The notes: generated by a model from the letters alone, not told the origin. A DNA stretch of 64,000 bases from Muribaculaceae bacterium Isolate-036 (Harlan) (GCA_003833075.1 RIAY01000007.1:64001-128000), one strand, 5' to 3'. Positions 49,444-61,270 are shown, counted from the first letter of the stretch. Program-made: numbers and translations.

Positions 49444-49526
49444 CTGTGCATTAATGTTATTATATGCAGTAATGTCATTCCAAGCAAAGGAACCGATTCC
49501 GTCCGCTTGTCATTCGAATACAATCA

Positions 49527-49534
49527 CAAATATA
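49527..49534 (-). promoter_or_regulatory. -7 box for the dehydratase-cytidylyltransferase pair
   Basis: On the minus strand TATATTTG lies about 85 bp before the dehydratase ATG, with TTTT 21 bp upstream as a weak -33 element. Confidence 0.5.
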
Positions 49535-49570
49535 ACGAATTTTATCGGGTTGAAGAAAAATAATTGACAA

Positions 49571-49604
49571 ACTGAATCCGGACAGAATCCGGAAGCGATT
49601 CAGT
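49571..49604. repeat. Unassigned inverted repeat
   Basis: ACTGAATC and GATTCAGT flank an inner GGA...TCC, a stem of about 8-11 bp. It lies upstream of the minus-strand dehydratase promoter and belongs to no transcript I can name. Confidence 0.4.
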
Positions 49605-49656
49605 CGATTGCCGCATATCTGATTGTAAAAGTATGTTTTATAACAATATGAAAAAT

Positions 49657-49842
49657 TTTGCAAAGAAAATAGTCTTATGTAATTTTGCATCGGGGACTAA
49701 TGTTCCCCGGTAGGTTTCCAACGACTTACGTTTTACACAGATAATGACAGAATCATTATAAGCATGCAAGCAACAGGGTAATTGATTATTATTTTGACCT
49801 TAATCGAAGAGGAAAGGCTCCTACGAGAGTCGGAGCCTTTCT
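49657..49842 (+). ncRNA. Small RNA candidate of about 150 nt
   Basis: An exact promoter (TTTG 49657-49660, 19 bp, TAATTTTG 49680-49687) starts transcription near 49694. The RNA would open with the hairpin CGGGGA/TTCCCCG, contain ATAATGA-cagaa-TCATTAT, and end at the hairpin GAAAGGCTCC/GGAGCCTTTC (49812-49841). No convincing ORF is inside. A second hairpin at 49845-49874 follows and may serve the convergent SUI1 gene. Family not recognised. Confidence 0.5.
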
Positions 49843-49927
49843 CGCAAACCGTGGTCCGCAAGAGCCGCGGTTTGTCGTTTGTCATAAGTCGTTTATATAA
49901 TCAATGGTCTGTTTCTTTTGCCATGAG

Positions 49928-50263
49928 TTATTTTACGGCATAACCGAGCGTGCGTAGAAATGCGGCAAGTCGATCACGGCATTCACCCTGCATCAGAATT
50001 TCACCGCCCCTCGCGCTTCCGCCGACACCAAGATGCCGTTTGGCTTTTGACGCCACCTCCCCCAGCTCATCGTCATCACAAGTAAAACCCTCCGCTATCG
50101 TGGCGGTCTTACCCTTGCGACCTTTTTTCTCCACGACTATGCGGATTGTTTCCTTCTTCAGTCCCTGTTTTTCCGCACGGATCTCATCAGCCGTCTCCTC
50201 CGCAGACTCCTCCGCCTGAGGCAATTCGTCTCTAAGGTGAGACAGCATATCTTTCCAGTCCAT
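49928..50263 (-). CDS. Translation initiation factor SUI1/eIF1-like (YciH)
   Basis: A 111-residue protein homologous to eukaryotic eIF1 and bacterial YciH. The start at 50263 (MDWKDMLSHLRDELPQAEES) is chosen because the open frame upstream overlaps the lipoprotein gene and has no homology. The SUI1 core is visible: RIVVEKKGRKGKTATIAEGF and KRHLGVGGSARGGEILMQGE, ending in a short helix (RLAAFLRTLGYAVK). Bacterial YciH may affect start-site fidelity; the role here is unproven. It follows the lipoprotein gene by 37 bp. Confidence 0.9.
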   Translation of the reverse strand: MDWKDMLSHLRDELPQAEESAEETADEIRAEKQGLKKETIRIVVEKKGRKGKTATIAEGFTCDDDELGEVASKAKRHLGVGGSARGGEILMQGECRDRLAAFLRTLGYAVK

Positions 50264-50300
50264 ATCTTCAGTAATTATAAGAAGTTGTCGCGATCTCCGT

Positions 50301-51386
50301 TTAAAGTTTCTCACGGAGTTCAGCCACACTCTGCGCGCGGTCTGCAAGCTGACCGTCTGCCGTATATATGAAGAAAACTGGCATGGAACCGACATTATAA
50401 GAACGAAGCGCGTCGGAAGTCATTCCCGCCGGATCTATAACTGTGGTCCAGCGAAGATTGCGTGCCGCATCCCTCCAGGCATACTGGTCTGCGTCAAAAG
50501 AAACATGATAGAAAGCCACATTACCGCCGAAATTGTCAAACAATTCGGAAAGCGCGATATTCAGGGCAGGAGATTCAGGCTGGTTCATCATACTGAAAAT
50601 CAAAACCGTCTTTTTCCCTTTACCCGCGACGTCTGAAAGCTTCACATTTTTGCCGTTCTCATTGGGCAGATCGATGTCGATCATCGTTATCTCCTCCGCC
50701 TCAACCACTCGTGTCTTCCCCTGCCCGGCATTGCGGCGGCGCAATGCCTGAAGGCTGACATCACGCAACATTCCCGCATGAGGGTCATTGGGACGGAACT
50801 GATCGAAGGCAGTCGCGACAGCGGCGTAATATTTTGCATCCGAAGCGGAAGCCGGATCATAAAGCGGCTTCCCGTCAACTATCTTTGTAAGCACATAATA
50901 ACCTATTATACCGCCCTGAGAATCCTTGAGATATTTGTTGTAGACACTCTTCTTGAACTCATCCCGTTTTGCCTCATCCGCGAAATCCAGCGCCATGAGT
51001 TCCTTCTCGAACGCCGCAAGGTTGGCAGCCTGCTCCGAACCGCCCACTGTGAAATCGGAACCGAAATTCGCGGCAGGAGAATCAACAGTTATGCTTTCTA
51101 TGGAATCAACCGGAAAATAGATAAATTTTCCATCAAGCGACAGACGGTATATCTCCGGAGAAGCAGGCGCGTCAGACTCCATTTCAAATTTGCCTGAAGA
51201 TTTGATTCTGACGGAGTCAACCGGAATCCAGCGCCCGTAAAAGTCTGATTTTTCGAGCACCAGCGAACGGTCAGCTCCTCCCTCAACTTCTCCTGACACC
51301 TTGAATTTCGGTTCACCGCAACCGGCAAGAACCATCACAGGAAGAGAGAGAAAAAGGATTTTATGGAAAATGTCAATAATTTTCAT
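50301..51386 (-). CDS. Thioredoxin-fold lipoprotein with DUF4369-like N-terminal domain
   Basis: A 361-residue lipoprotein (lipobox VLAGC; Cys22). The N-terminal beta domain (FKVSGEVEGGADRSLVLEKS, then GKFEMESDAPASPEIYRL) fits DUF4369, and the C-terminal domain is a TlpA/AhpC-like fold (KLSDVAGKGKKTVLIFSMMN, then GSMPVFFIYTADGQL with the cis-Pro). The CXXC redox site is absent: the position reads MMNQPES. So thiol-disulfide exchange is unlikely in the usual form; a binding role is possible. It faces away from pnp. Confidence 0.85.
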   Translation of the reverse strand: MKIIDIFHKILFLSLPVMVLAGCGEPKFKVSGEVEGGADRSLVLEKSDFYGRWIPVDSVRIKSSGKFEMESDAPASPEIYRLSLDGKFIYFPVDSIESITVDSPAANFGSDFTVGGSEQAANLAAFEKELMALDFADEAKRDEFKKSVYNKYLKDSQGGIIGYYVLTKIVDGKPLYDPASASDAKYYAAVATAFDQFRPNDPHAGMLRDVSLQALRRRNAGQGKTRVVEAEEITMIDIDLPNENGKNVKLSDVAGKGKKTVLIFSMMNQPESPALNIALSELFDNFGGNVAFYHVSFDADQYAWRDAARNLRWTTVIDPAGMTSDALRSYNVGSMPVFFIYTADGQLADRAQSVAELREKL

Positions 51387-51455
51387 ATCTTAGAAAATTT
51401 CGTTTGGAAAAATTGAATAATTAAATTTTTTTAAATCTTTTTTGAATTGTGACTG

Positions 51456-51505
51456 CAAATATACGAAGAATCCCTTAATAATGTGGAATTAAATTGCTAA
51501 CTTTG
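51456..51505. promoter_or_regulatory. Divergent promoters between the lipoprotein gene and pnp
   Basis: On the minus strand TATATTTG (51456-51463) faces the lipoprotein gene; on the plus strand TAACTTTG (51498-51505) lies 43 bp before the pnp ATG. Both match the -7 consensus; the -33 elements are weak. Confidence 0.55.
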
Positions 51506-51547
51506 TAAAAATTTACGCAAACGCGAAGAAAAACAATAAAGAATTTT

Positions 51548-53908
51548 ATGTTACAGACATTCAAAAAAACCATCGCTCTGCCCGACGGACGTGAGATCAC
51601 GATCGAGACAGGCAAGCTTGCCAAGCAAGCGGATGGAGCGGTGGAGGTGCGCATGGGCAACACTATGCTCCTCGCTACCGTATGTTCGGCAAAAGAAGCC
51701 GGCGAGGGCGTTGACTTCATGCCCCTCACAGTGGAATACAAAGAGAAATACGCCTCCATCGGCCGTTACCCCGGAGGCTTCCTTAAACGCGAAGGACGCG
51801 CCAGCGACTACGAGATTCTGACCTCCCGCCTGGTTGACCGCGTTCTCCGTCCTCTCTTCCCCGACAACTATCATGCGGAGACTTTCGTAAACGTCACTCT
51901 CTACTCGGCTGATGAAAACGATGCTCCCGATGCATTGGCAGGCATTGCCGCCTCTGCGGCGCTCGCAGTAAGCGACATTCCTTTCAACGGACCCATTTCC
52001 GAAGTTCGCGTGGCGCGTGTCGACGGCGAATGGGTGATCAACCCCACTTTCTCCCAGATGGAGCGTGCCGACATCGAACTGATGGTCGGTGCCACATACG
52101 ATAACATCATGATGGTGGAAGGCGAAATGGATGAAGTTTCCGAAGCTGAACTTCTCGAAGCCCTCAAGGTTGCGCATGAAGAAATCAAGAAGCACTGCGT
52201 GGCACAGATGGAGCTTGTAAAAGAGGCTGGCAAGGAAGTAAAACGCGAATACTGCCACGAAGTAAACGATGACGCACTTCGCGCCGACGTTCATGCCAAA
52301 TGCTACGACAAGGCATATGCGATCGCCCGCACAGGCTCTGCCGATAAACACTGGCGCAACGAGTCTTTCAAGGCGATATGCGAGGAATATATCGAGAATC
52401 TTCCCGAAATGACGGAAGAGCAGCTTGAGAACTATACAGAAGACCAGCGCATAGCCATGGTTAAACGCTATTACCACGATGTGGAGAAAGAAGCCATGCG
52501 CCGCTGCGTGCTTGACGAGGGCATTCGTCTCGACGGACGCAAGACCACTGAGATCCGCCCCATCTGGGCGGAGGTTGATTATCTTCCCGGTCCTCACGGC
52601 GCCGCAATCTTCACCCGTGGCGAAACACAGGCACTTGTAACCGCCACTCTCGGCACTACACTTGACGAGAAGATCGTTGACGATGTGCTCAACCAGAGCA
52701 AAGAGCGCTTCCTGCTCCATTACAACTTCCCTCCATTCTCCACAGGCGAAGCGCGTCCACAGCGCGGTGTAGGCCGTCGCGAGGTTGGTCACGGAAATCT
52801 CGCACACCGCGCCCTCAAGCGCATGTTCCCGGATAATTTCCCCTATACATGCCGCATTGTTTCCGACATCCTCGAATCAAACGGCTCATCATCAATGGCA
52901 ACCGTTTGCGGCGGCACACTTGCCCTGCTCGATGCCGGAGTACACATGAAACGCCCCGTAGCCGGTGTCGCAATGGGTCTGATCTCTGACGAAGGAGCCG
53001 TAAAATATGCAGTTCTTTCCGACATCCTCGGTGATGAGGACCATCTCGGAGACATGGACTTCAAAGTGACCGGAACCACAAAAGGTATCACTGCCACCCA
53101 GATGGACATTAAATGCGATGGTCTCAGCTATGAGATTCTTGCCAAAGCACTCGAGCAGGCAAAACAGGGCAGACTTCACATTCTCGGCATCATAGAGGAG
53201 ACAATCCCCGCACCTCGCGAAGACTACAAGCTACATGTTCCGCGCCTTGTCACTCTTGAGATACCAAAGGAGATGATTGGTGCAGTAATCGGACCGCAGG
53301 GTAAAGTCATTCAGGGAATCCAGGAAGAGACCGGCACTGTCATATCTATCGATGAAGACGAGAAACTCGGCATCGGCAAAGTGGAGATCGCATCTAAAGA
53401 CAAGAGCAGCATTGACGCGGCTCTCGCCAAAATCAAAGCGATCGTCGCCCAACCCGAAGAAGGCGAGGTATACGACGGTACCGTCCGTTCGATTCTCGAC
53501 TTCGGTGCATTCATCGAATTCATGCCCGGTCGCGACGGACTCCTCCACATCTCCGAAATTTCATGGGATCGCCTTGACAACATGGAGGCAAGCGGTCTGA
53601 AAGAGGGCGACAAAGTAAAAGTCAAACTCATTGAGATTGACAAGAAAACCGGCAAATACCGCCTTTCAATGCGTGTTCTCACGCCCAAGCCCGAAGGATA
53701 TGTAGAACGTGAGGCACGTCCCCGCCGCGAAGACAGACCACGTCGCGAAGGTGACAGAGCAGGCTTCGAACGCGGACCACGTCGCGATGGAGACAGAGGT
53801 AACTTCGAACGCGGACCCCGCCGCGATGGAGACAGAGGACCCAGAGCACCCCGCCGCGATGGAGACCATGGTCCCCGCACCTTCACACCCCGCAACCGTG
53901 AGGATTAA
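51548..53908 (+). CDS. pnp: Polynucleotide phosphorylase
   Basis: A 786-residue 3'-5' phosphorolytic exoribonuclease. Two RNase PH domains ([40 protein letters not shown]) are followed by a KH domain ([20 protein letters not shown]) and an S1 domain ([20 protein letters not shown]). The C-terminal tail from about residue 725 is rich in Arg, Asp and Gly, with repeats of the form RRDGDRG. This unstructured tail probably helps bind RNA or a partner. A terminator follows at 53954. Confidence 0.97.
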   Translation: MLQTFKKTIALPDGREITIETGKLAKQADGAVEVRMGNTMLLATVCSAKEAGEGVDFMPLTVEYKEKYASIGRYPGGFLKREGRASDYEILTSRLVDRVLRPLFPDNYHAETFVNVTLYSADENDAPDALAGIAASAALAVSDIPFNGPISEVRVARVDGEWVINPTFSQMERADIELMVGATYDNIMMVEGEMDEVSEAELLEALKVAHEEIKKHCVAQMELVKEAGKEVKREYCHEVNDDALRADVHAKCYDKAYAIARTGSADKHWRNESFKAICEEYIENLPEMTEEQLENYTEDQRIAMVKRYYHDVEKEAMRRCVLDEGIRLDGRKTTEIRPIWAEVDYLPGPHGAAIFTRGETQALVTATLGTTLDEKIVDDVLNQSKERFLLHYNFPPFSTGEARPQRGVGRREVGHGNLAHRALKRMFPDNFPYTCRIVSDILESNGSSSMATVCGGTLALLDAGVHMKRPVAGVAMGLISDEGAVKYAVLSDILGDEDHLGDMDFKVTGTTKGITATQMDIKCDGLSYEILAKALEQAKQGRLHILGIIEETIPAPREDYKLHVPRLVTLEIPKEMIGAVIGPQGKVIQGIQEETGTVISIDEDEKLGIGKVEIASKDKSSIDAALAKIKAIVAQPEEGEVYDGTVRSILDFGAFIEFMPGRDGLLHISEISWDRLDNMEASGLKEGDKVKVKLIEIDKKTGKYRLSMRVLTPKPEGYVEREARPRREDRPRREGDRAGFERGPRRDGDRGNFERGPRRDGDRGPRAPRRDGDHGPRTFTPRNRED
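53740..53890 (+). repeat. Arg-Asp-Gly repeats in the pnp tail
   Basis: At DNA level a unit close to CGCGATGGAGACAGAG recurs about four times, encoding RRDGDRG-type units. It is in frame and within pnp, so it varies tail length, not the enzyme core. Confidence 0.7.
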
Positions 53909-53953
53909 TATCAATGGAGTTCTCTGAGGACTCCGATAAAACCAATACATCAG

Positions 53954-53987
53954 GAGACTGAATCGCAGATGCGATTCAGTCTCTTTT
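53954..53987 (+). terminator. Terminator of pnp
   Basis: GAGACTGAATCGC/GCGATTCAGTCTC (13 bp, loop AGAT) followed by TTTTATCTTTT, 45 bp after the pnp stop. Confidence 0.9.
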
Positions 53988-54112
53988 ATCTTTTATATGA
54001 CAGACCATAAAATCAAGTGCACGTCAACCTGAAGAAAACGATACAAAAAACTAAAGAATGTTAAAAAGCAAATTATTTTTGATGTTATATAGCATATATC
54101 AGAAAAATTTTA

Positions 54113-54200
54113 TAATTTTGCATTGAGTTTTTCATGGTATTAGATTTTAAGGTTAACGTAAGATTGGTTGTCGGGACGACAATCAATTTTTTTTATGCGA
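54113..54200 (+). ncRNA. Small RNA candidate of about 70 nt
   Basis: TAATTTTG (54113-54120) gives a start near 54127. The RNA ends at a hairpin near 54161-54186 (ATTGGTTGTCG against CGACAATCAAT, one G-U) followed by eight T. No ORF is present. It lies in the gap between pnp and the glucan locus. The -33 element is weak, but the terminator is clear. Confidence 0.55.
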
Positions 54201-54342
54201 ATAATCCTAATTTTCCTGTATGCGACTCAAGAGTAAACGCTTCCGGGCATTGAAATGCCGCAGTGAAGATTTACAGACGCCTGAGGTTCAATTTCATTCC
54301 ATTTGAATCCGGAGACAACATAAGAGTGATTCCACTCTTGAC

Positions 54343-54404
54343 AAAAAAGATTGACAGAAAAAGAGACACCGCCGACGGTGTCTCTTTTTCTGTCAATCTT
54401 TTTT
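54343..54404 (-). terminator. 29-bp stem bidirectional terminator after the glucan locus
   Basis: A perfect 29-bp inverted repeat (54343-54371 with 54376-54404, loop CCGA), with A-runs and T-runs at the ends so that both strands read as terminators. It lies 15 bp beyond the GH97 stop and is the end of the susC-to-GH97 unit. The gap from 54201 to 54342 has small palindromes (GGCATT/AATGCC, AAGAGT/ACTCTT) but no ORF. Confidence 0.9.
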
Positions 54405-54418
54405 TACCTTATTCTGTA

Positions 54419-56551
<2,133 letters not shown>

Positions 56552-56556
56552 TCAAC

Positions 56557-57975
56557 TTATTTGGTCAGTTTGATAATTTTACATCCGTGAGCTGGAATCT
56601 GAGCGGTTATGGTCGCTGGTGCCTTCCCTTCGTCGGCATGGCGCCAGAGGTCGCGCATGTTCCACTCTCCGGAAATACCGAGATCAGACAGATTGACTGA
56701 TATTGAAGCCGCACTGTCATCACGGTTGAACAATCCGATCACGTGGCTTCCATCGCTCATTGTGCCGTACCATATGCGGTTGTTTGCATCATTAAGCTTG
56801 TCGCTCAGAGGCTTGCCTACAAACCGGTCTGCGTTCAACGCCAGCATCTCGGTGTTTGTATAAAAACTTACGAGATTGCCGATTGTCGACGGTCTGTCTG
56901 AGACTGTCACCGGACCGCCAGCCATGAGCTGGAGCGACACCACTGTCTCGCGTTCGGCATCGCTGCCGAAGGTGTTCAGACGGATAAAGTCACCGTCAAG
57001 AATCACCTTGCCGCGTCCTGCGATGTGAGACCAGTAAGTGAAACCGTCGAACATGTTCATGCAGTTAGGCCATGTGGTGTATGACTTTCCACGGTCGCAC
57101 GACGAGCAGTGCCACCAGCCGCCTCCGGCGGTATCGGCGACAATGCGCACCATGTTCCCATATTTTGACTCAACCGCAGCATCACCGTAAAGATGGGGCA
57201 TTACCAACGATGTGAATATGCCGTATTTCTTTGCCGACTCTGCGATATAGTTGAGGGCGCGCGCATAGCTTTCATGTCCGTATCCATGACCAACCACACC
57301 GATATTGCGATCTTTGCCGTCTTCATACCACGACAGGAAGTCCATACGGATATAATCTATGCCCAGCTCCGCATAATGCCTGAAGAAACCGTCGATATAT
57401 TCGCGTGCGCCGGGATTCTCGGCAACGACCCAGTTGAACCACATGTTCTCGGCAGAAGGATTCAGGATGTCGACAGAGCCATTGTAATACAGATTGCCGA
57501 AAGTATAATCAGTGCCTTCTATTTTCGTCTCACGCGGACCGTGGATCCAGAGGGGATTGTCGTAGACACCCACCCTGAGTCCTTTCGCCTTGCATTTTGC
57601 CACAAGATCCTTGAGAGACATCGAGCCGTAATGAGTCATATATCCCGAGGCATCCTTTGCCTCCATGGGAATAAAACCGTCCGTGCAGACCATATCGTAG
57701 CCATAAGGCTTCAGTTCCCTTGCCACCCAGTCGATGACCTCGTCCCACTGTTCGGGTGTAAAATCCATATCCGAATTGCTGACACCTGCCTGTTCCTGGG
57801 TGTAGCAGTATTCATATATGCTCCAGTAGAGAGGCGCCTTGTATGTGTGTATATCCTCCACCACGGGCAGTTCCGGAAGTTCATATACGGGAGGACGGCG
57901 CATTTCGATGGTATCCGAGCAAGATGCCAGCAACACCGCCCCGACAGCCATTGTTATTATATTCATCTTTTTCAT
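56557..57975 (-). CDS. Clan GH-D (GH27-like) glycoside hydrolase lipoprotein
   Basis: A 472-residue lipoprotein (lipobox LLASC, Cys19). A (beta/alpha)8 barrel (APLYWSIYEYCYTQE, CKAKGLRVGVYDNPLWIHGP) carries two candidate catalytic acids: Asp212 in YIRMDFLSW, at the end of a strand as in GH27, and Asp281 in RIVADTAGGGWWH. A C-terminal beta domain ends HGCKIIKLTK as in GH27. GH27 includes alpha-galactosidases and isomalto-dextranase; the setting next to GH97 and SusE/F favours a glucan, but I cannot decide the substrate. It lies 5 bp after the GH97 start on the same unit. Confidence 0.78.
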   Translation of the reverse strand: MKKMNIITMAVGAVLLASCSDTIEMRRPPVYELPELPVVEDIHTYKAPLYWSIYEYCYTQEQAGVSNSDMDFTPEQWDEVIDWVARELKPYGYDMVCTDGFIPMEAKDASGYMTHYGSMSLKDLVAKCKAKGLRVGVYDNPLWIHGPRETKIEGTDYTFGNLYYNGSVDILNPSAENMWFNWVVAENPGAREYIDGFFRHYAELGIDYIRMDFLSWYEDGKDRNIGVVGHGYGHESYARALNYIAESAKKYGIFTSLVMPHLYGDAAVESKYGNMVRIVADTAGGGWWHCSSCDRGKSYTTWPNCMNMFDGFTYWSHIAGRGKVILDGDFIRLNTFGSDAERETVVSLQLMAGGPVTVSDRPSTIGNLVSFYTNTEMLALNADRFVGKPLSDKLNDANNRIWYGTMSDGSHVIGLFNRDDSAASISVNLSDLGISGEWNMRDLWRHADEGKAPATITAQIPAHGCKIIKLTK

Positions 57976-57991
57976 ATTAGCTTTAAATTTA

Positions 57992-59500
57992 TCAATTCTG
58001 CATTTCAGCCTTGATTGTCATGTCTTTAATATTGATGGTAATGGTATACACACCCTCTTCAGTCACTTCCCACTGGTCATCGGGACCGGTGGTGTAGACA
58101 ACATCGGGAGCGGAAACACCCGCTTTCGACACTGTGCAACCCGAGGATGACGGACGATAGAACGGCGCGCTGAAATCCTTCTCCGTGCAAAGTTTGAATG
58201 TGCCGGTCTTTAAGGTTCCCGTCCATGTGTATTCACCTTCCACGCCCACTGTCGGTGTGTACTCCGTCGCATCGTCAAGGCTCCATCCTCCGGCAGTCGC
58301 CGAGCCAATCATATACAAAGCCGGAGCTGCAACGGATGCATCGAGATATACGGCATCGAATGTCATGTCAGCGATATTGAAAGTAAGGCGGTACTTTCCG
58401 GCGGCAACCACCATCCACTGGTCGTCAGGGCTTGTGGTGTGCACCATTTTGTTTGAAGCCACTCCTGATTCGGAGATCTCGCATCCTCCGTAAGAGGGAC
58501 GATAGAAAGGAGCGTTAAAGTCTTTCTCAAGACTCGCTTTCAGAGAACCTCTCGACAACTCTCCTTCCCATACGAAGAGATTGTGATTGTCGGGATTTGC
58601 CTCCACAACAGTCGCGTTGTCCCAACTCCATCCCCCAATAGTAGCCTCACCTATCATGAACAGTTTGGGAGCCGGAGCAAAATCTTCGAGATATTCGGCG
58701 ACTATTGTCCATTTCGCGAGGTCGAAGGTAATACGATATATACCGGATGTCTCCACAACCCATTTGTTATCCGGACCGGTAGTATATACAAAACCTTCCT
58801 CTGCCACTCCGTCCTTGCCAATCTTGCAACCGTTTGCCGCGGGACGCACAAACGGCACATCCCAGCTGCCTGTCGTGGTGCATGCTTTCATCTCGCCTTC
58901 TGCCAGGGGACCCTCGTAGACAAACACGTAATCCGACTTTCTCTCAAGCTCTGTCGGATTGTCGATATTCCATTCATTGGGAGTCGAGCTTCCGACCATA
59001 TACAATGCGTCTGCCTCTATTGGTTCCACTACAGGAGCATCCTGTTCTCTGACATAGGAAGCCGACATGGTCCAGTTGCGCAGATCGAAACACAGGCTGT
59101 ATATTCCGGCATCCACAACTTTCCATTTTTTATCGGGATCACCTGCATACATGTCGAACTCCGCTTCACGGATTCCATCTTTTGTAATCTCATCTCCGGC
59201 AACCATCGGATGGATAAAGGGATTGTCCCAGCTTCCTGTGGCAAGACACAGTTTCATCTCTCCGGCATTAAGAGGACCTTCCCATACAAAGACAAGCGGG
59301 TCTTCTTTTGTCGGAGTCATCGGCGTGGGGGCATCGATGCTCCATCCGTTCGGAGTCGCATCTCCCACAAGATATAATGTCGGAGTCTTTATGGGAAGAT
59401 TGCCGTCGATGATTATGTGGTCTTTCTCCCCTTCACATCCTGCGGCTCCCGAGGTCAGGAGCAACAGTAAGAATATCTTAAATATGTTCTTTATTTTCAT
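57992..59500 (-). CDS. SusE/SusF-like outer-membrane lipoprotein with four starch-binding repeats
   Basis: A 502-residue lipoprotein (SGAAGC lipobox, start MKIKNIFKIF) with four tandem modules of about 110 residues. Each opens with LYxVGxAT followed by a Trp (GWSID, EWNID, GWSWD, GWSLD), and ends with a DxWxV or KWxV motif (GDPDKKWKVV, GPDNKWVVE, SPDDQWMVV, GPDDQWEVT). These match SusF/SusE carbohydrate-binding domains. Four modules is more than the three of SusF, so it probably gives long reach on the cell surface. It lies between the SusD and GH-D genes. Confidence 0.88.
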   Translation of the reverse strand: MKIKNIFKIFLLLLLTSGAAGCEGEKDHIIIDGNLPIKTPTLYLVGDATPNGWSIDAPTPMTPTKEDPLVFVWEGPLNAGEMKLCLATGSWDNPFIHPMVAGDEITKDGIREAEFDMYAGDPDKKWKVVDAGIYSLCFDLRNWTMSASYVREQDAPVVEPIEADALYMVGSSTPNEWNIDNPTELERKSDYVFVYEGPLAEGEMKACTTTGSWDVPFVRPAANGCKIGKDGVAEEGFVYTTGPDNKWVVETSGIYRITFDLAKWTIVAEYLEDFAPAPKLFMIGEATIGGWSWDNATVVEANPDNHNLFVWEGELSRGSLKASLEKDFNAPFYRPSYGGCEISESGVASNKMVHTTSPDDQWMVVAAGKYRLTFNIADMTFDAVYLDASVAAPALYMIGSATAGGWSLDDATEYTPTVGVEGEYTWTGTLKTGTFKLCTEKDFSAPFYRPSSSGCTVSKAGVSAPDVVYTTGPDDQWEVTEEGVYTITINIKDMTIKAEMQN

Positions 59501-59521
59501 GATTTGCAATTTATAAGATCA

Positions 59522-61249
59522 TTATCTGCCATATCCGGGGTTCTGCACGAGATCAGGATTGGAATTGAGTATGCTTCTTGTTATCGGGAATATCGCCGTA
59601 TGATTGTCGGCATCGGGATTTTTGTCCCACCATTTTCCGGAATTGAACTTGCCGAAACGCACGAGATCGATGCGGCGACGGCTTTCCGCGAAAAATTCCC
59701 TACCCCATTCGGCAAGCATCTCTTTCTCATCGAATCTTGCGTTGCCTTCGGGAGAGTAAAGCACATTGTTATGATTCTCCTGCGGATAATTGCGTTTACG
59801 AACTGAGTTCAACAGTTTCGCCGCTCCAGTGAGGTCTCCGTTTCTCATCTTGCACTCTGCCAGAGAATAGATAACTTCAGGAAGACGGATTTCCGTATAA
59901 TCGCTTTCGAGCTGGTTGGGATCGTCATCGCTATAGAAGGGATATTTCACGAAATGCCATCCTGAATTATGGTCTCCGTTCATCAGCACGCTGTTTTTGT
60001 CTGAAGGCCATTTGTCGGGAGCCATACCCTGGAATTTACCCACTGCATCGCGGAGATAAAGATCGTAAGGAGCTTCCGGAGCACGCAGAAGTTTTGTCGC
60101 GCCTGTTTCAGGATCAACGTATTCCAGATATCCGAAAAGGAACATTCCCTCTCTGCGGCTGTTGCCGAGGTTGCGATAGAACTTCATGCGGACATCGCCG
60201 GGATATTTACGGAAATTCTGCACCGGCATTCCAAGCTCGTAGTCATAAAGTTCGCCATTGAGGTCATAGCTCGGTGAAGCGGCATATTTGGTATTGTGTC
60301 CCACACCGGATTTGGTATCATTGAAGAACACCGCCGCCTTTGCGGGAACTGTCCATGCATATGTGTCGCCGTCATAATGCCAGTGTGTATAGCCCTTCGA
60401 GGCGGGAAATCCGAAAATCACCTCGTCGCATCTGTCGTTGTCCCAGTCGAAAGCGGCATCCCAGCTGTCTGCAAGCCTGTAATCGCCATATACGCCGTCA
60501 AGAATATCCTGAGCGACGACAGCACAGTCTGAATAACGCTCGGAGCCTGTGTATACCTCGGCGTTCAGATAGAGGCGCACCAGCAGAGAGGCGGCTGCCG
60601 CCTGTGTCCATTGACCCTGAATAGAGGCGTTGGTGCCGAGACCGTCTTTCCTCACAAGAAGTCTGGTGCAGTCCTTGAGTTCATTCTCGATAAAGGAGAA
60701 AAGCACGGCAGGATCCGCCTGCGGCTCGTTGGGCATGTCGCTGTAGGTAGTGACAAGGGGTACATTTCGGAAAGCATCAAGAAGACGAAGATAGAACCAT
60801 GCTCTCAATGCGCGGCACTGTGCCTTCAGGTTGTTGAACTCGATATCCGTAAAACCGAACTTTTCGGGAGTGAAACGGCTGAGATCCTCGATCACAAGAT
60901 TACACTGCATGATTCCCTGATAACATCCGTTCCATTCCGTCTGAGCCTCGCCGAGGTCATCGACAGTCCAGGTGTGATAGTGCAGGCGTTCCCATTTGCC
61001 GCCGTCATACCACCATCCGTCACGTGTCGGGGTAATGAGCTGGTCGGCGGTGAGTTCGTTGAGCACATGACGGCTGCCTATGCTCCAGAACGCATGCTCG
61101 AAGGGACGGAATGTGGCGCGTATCACATCCATCTTGGTGTTATAATAGTTCTCTGAGCCAACCTGATCGTAGAGAGTTTCGTCAAGATTGGTGCATCCCG
61201 ACAGCATCGCAAGCGATGCCGCGGCTGCTATATGATATAGAAATTTCAT
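59522..61249 (-). CDS. SusD/RagB family outer-membrane nutrient-binding lipoprotein
   Basis: A 575-residue lipoprotein (lipobox MLSGC, Cys19), the surface lid of the SusC channel. TPR helices of the family are seen (WNGCYQGIMQCNLVIEDLSR, ALRAWFYLRLLDAFRNVPLV) and the C-terminal signature (WGREFFAESRRRIDLVRFGK). It lies 21 bp after susC in the standard order, so the two form one complex. Confidence 0.95.
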   Translation of the reverse strand: MKFLYHIAAAASLAMLSGCTNLDETLYDQVGSENYYNTKMDVIRATFRPFEHAFWSIGSRHVLNELTADQLITPTRDGWWYDGGKWERLHYHTWTVDDLGEAQTEWNGCYQGIMQCNLVIEDLSRFTPEKFGFTDIEFNNLKAQCRALRAWFYLRLLDAFRNVPLVTTYSDMPNEPQADPAVLFSFIENELKDCTRLLVRKDGLGTNASIQGQWTQAAAASLLVRLYLNAEVYTGSERYSDCAVVAQDILDGVYGDYRLADSWDAAFDWDNDRCDEVIFGFPASKGYTHWHYDGDTYAWTVPAKAAVFFNDTKSGVGHNTKYAASPSYDLNGELYDYELGMPVQNFRKYPGDVRMKFYRNLGNSRREGMFLFGYLEYVDPETGATKLLRAPEAPYDLYLRDAVGKFQGMAPDKWPSDKNSVLMNGDHNSGWHFVKYPFYSDDDPNQLESDYTEIRLPEVIYSLAECKMRNGDLTGAAKLLNSVRKRNYPQENHNNVLYSPEGNARFDEKEMLAEWGREFFAESRRRIDLVRFGKFNSGKWWDKNPDADNHTAIFPITRSILNSNPDLVQNPGYGR

Positions 61250-61270
61250 TTTTCCTGTTTTAGATATCTG

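Noticed and set aside
51551..52807. A 418-residue open frame antisense to pnp and a 473-residue one antisense to the GH97 gene (54872-56293).
   Set aside because: Both mirror strongly conserved genes in another frame, lack family motifs and have low-complexity or Cys/His-rich composition typical of shadow frames.
54201..54418. An open frame at 54263-54493 after pnp.
   Set aside because: It crosses the long bidirectional terminator and has no homology.
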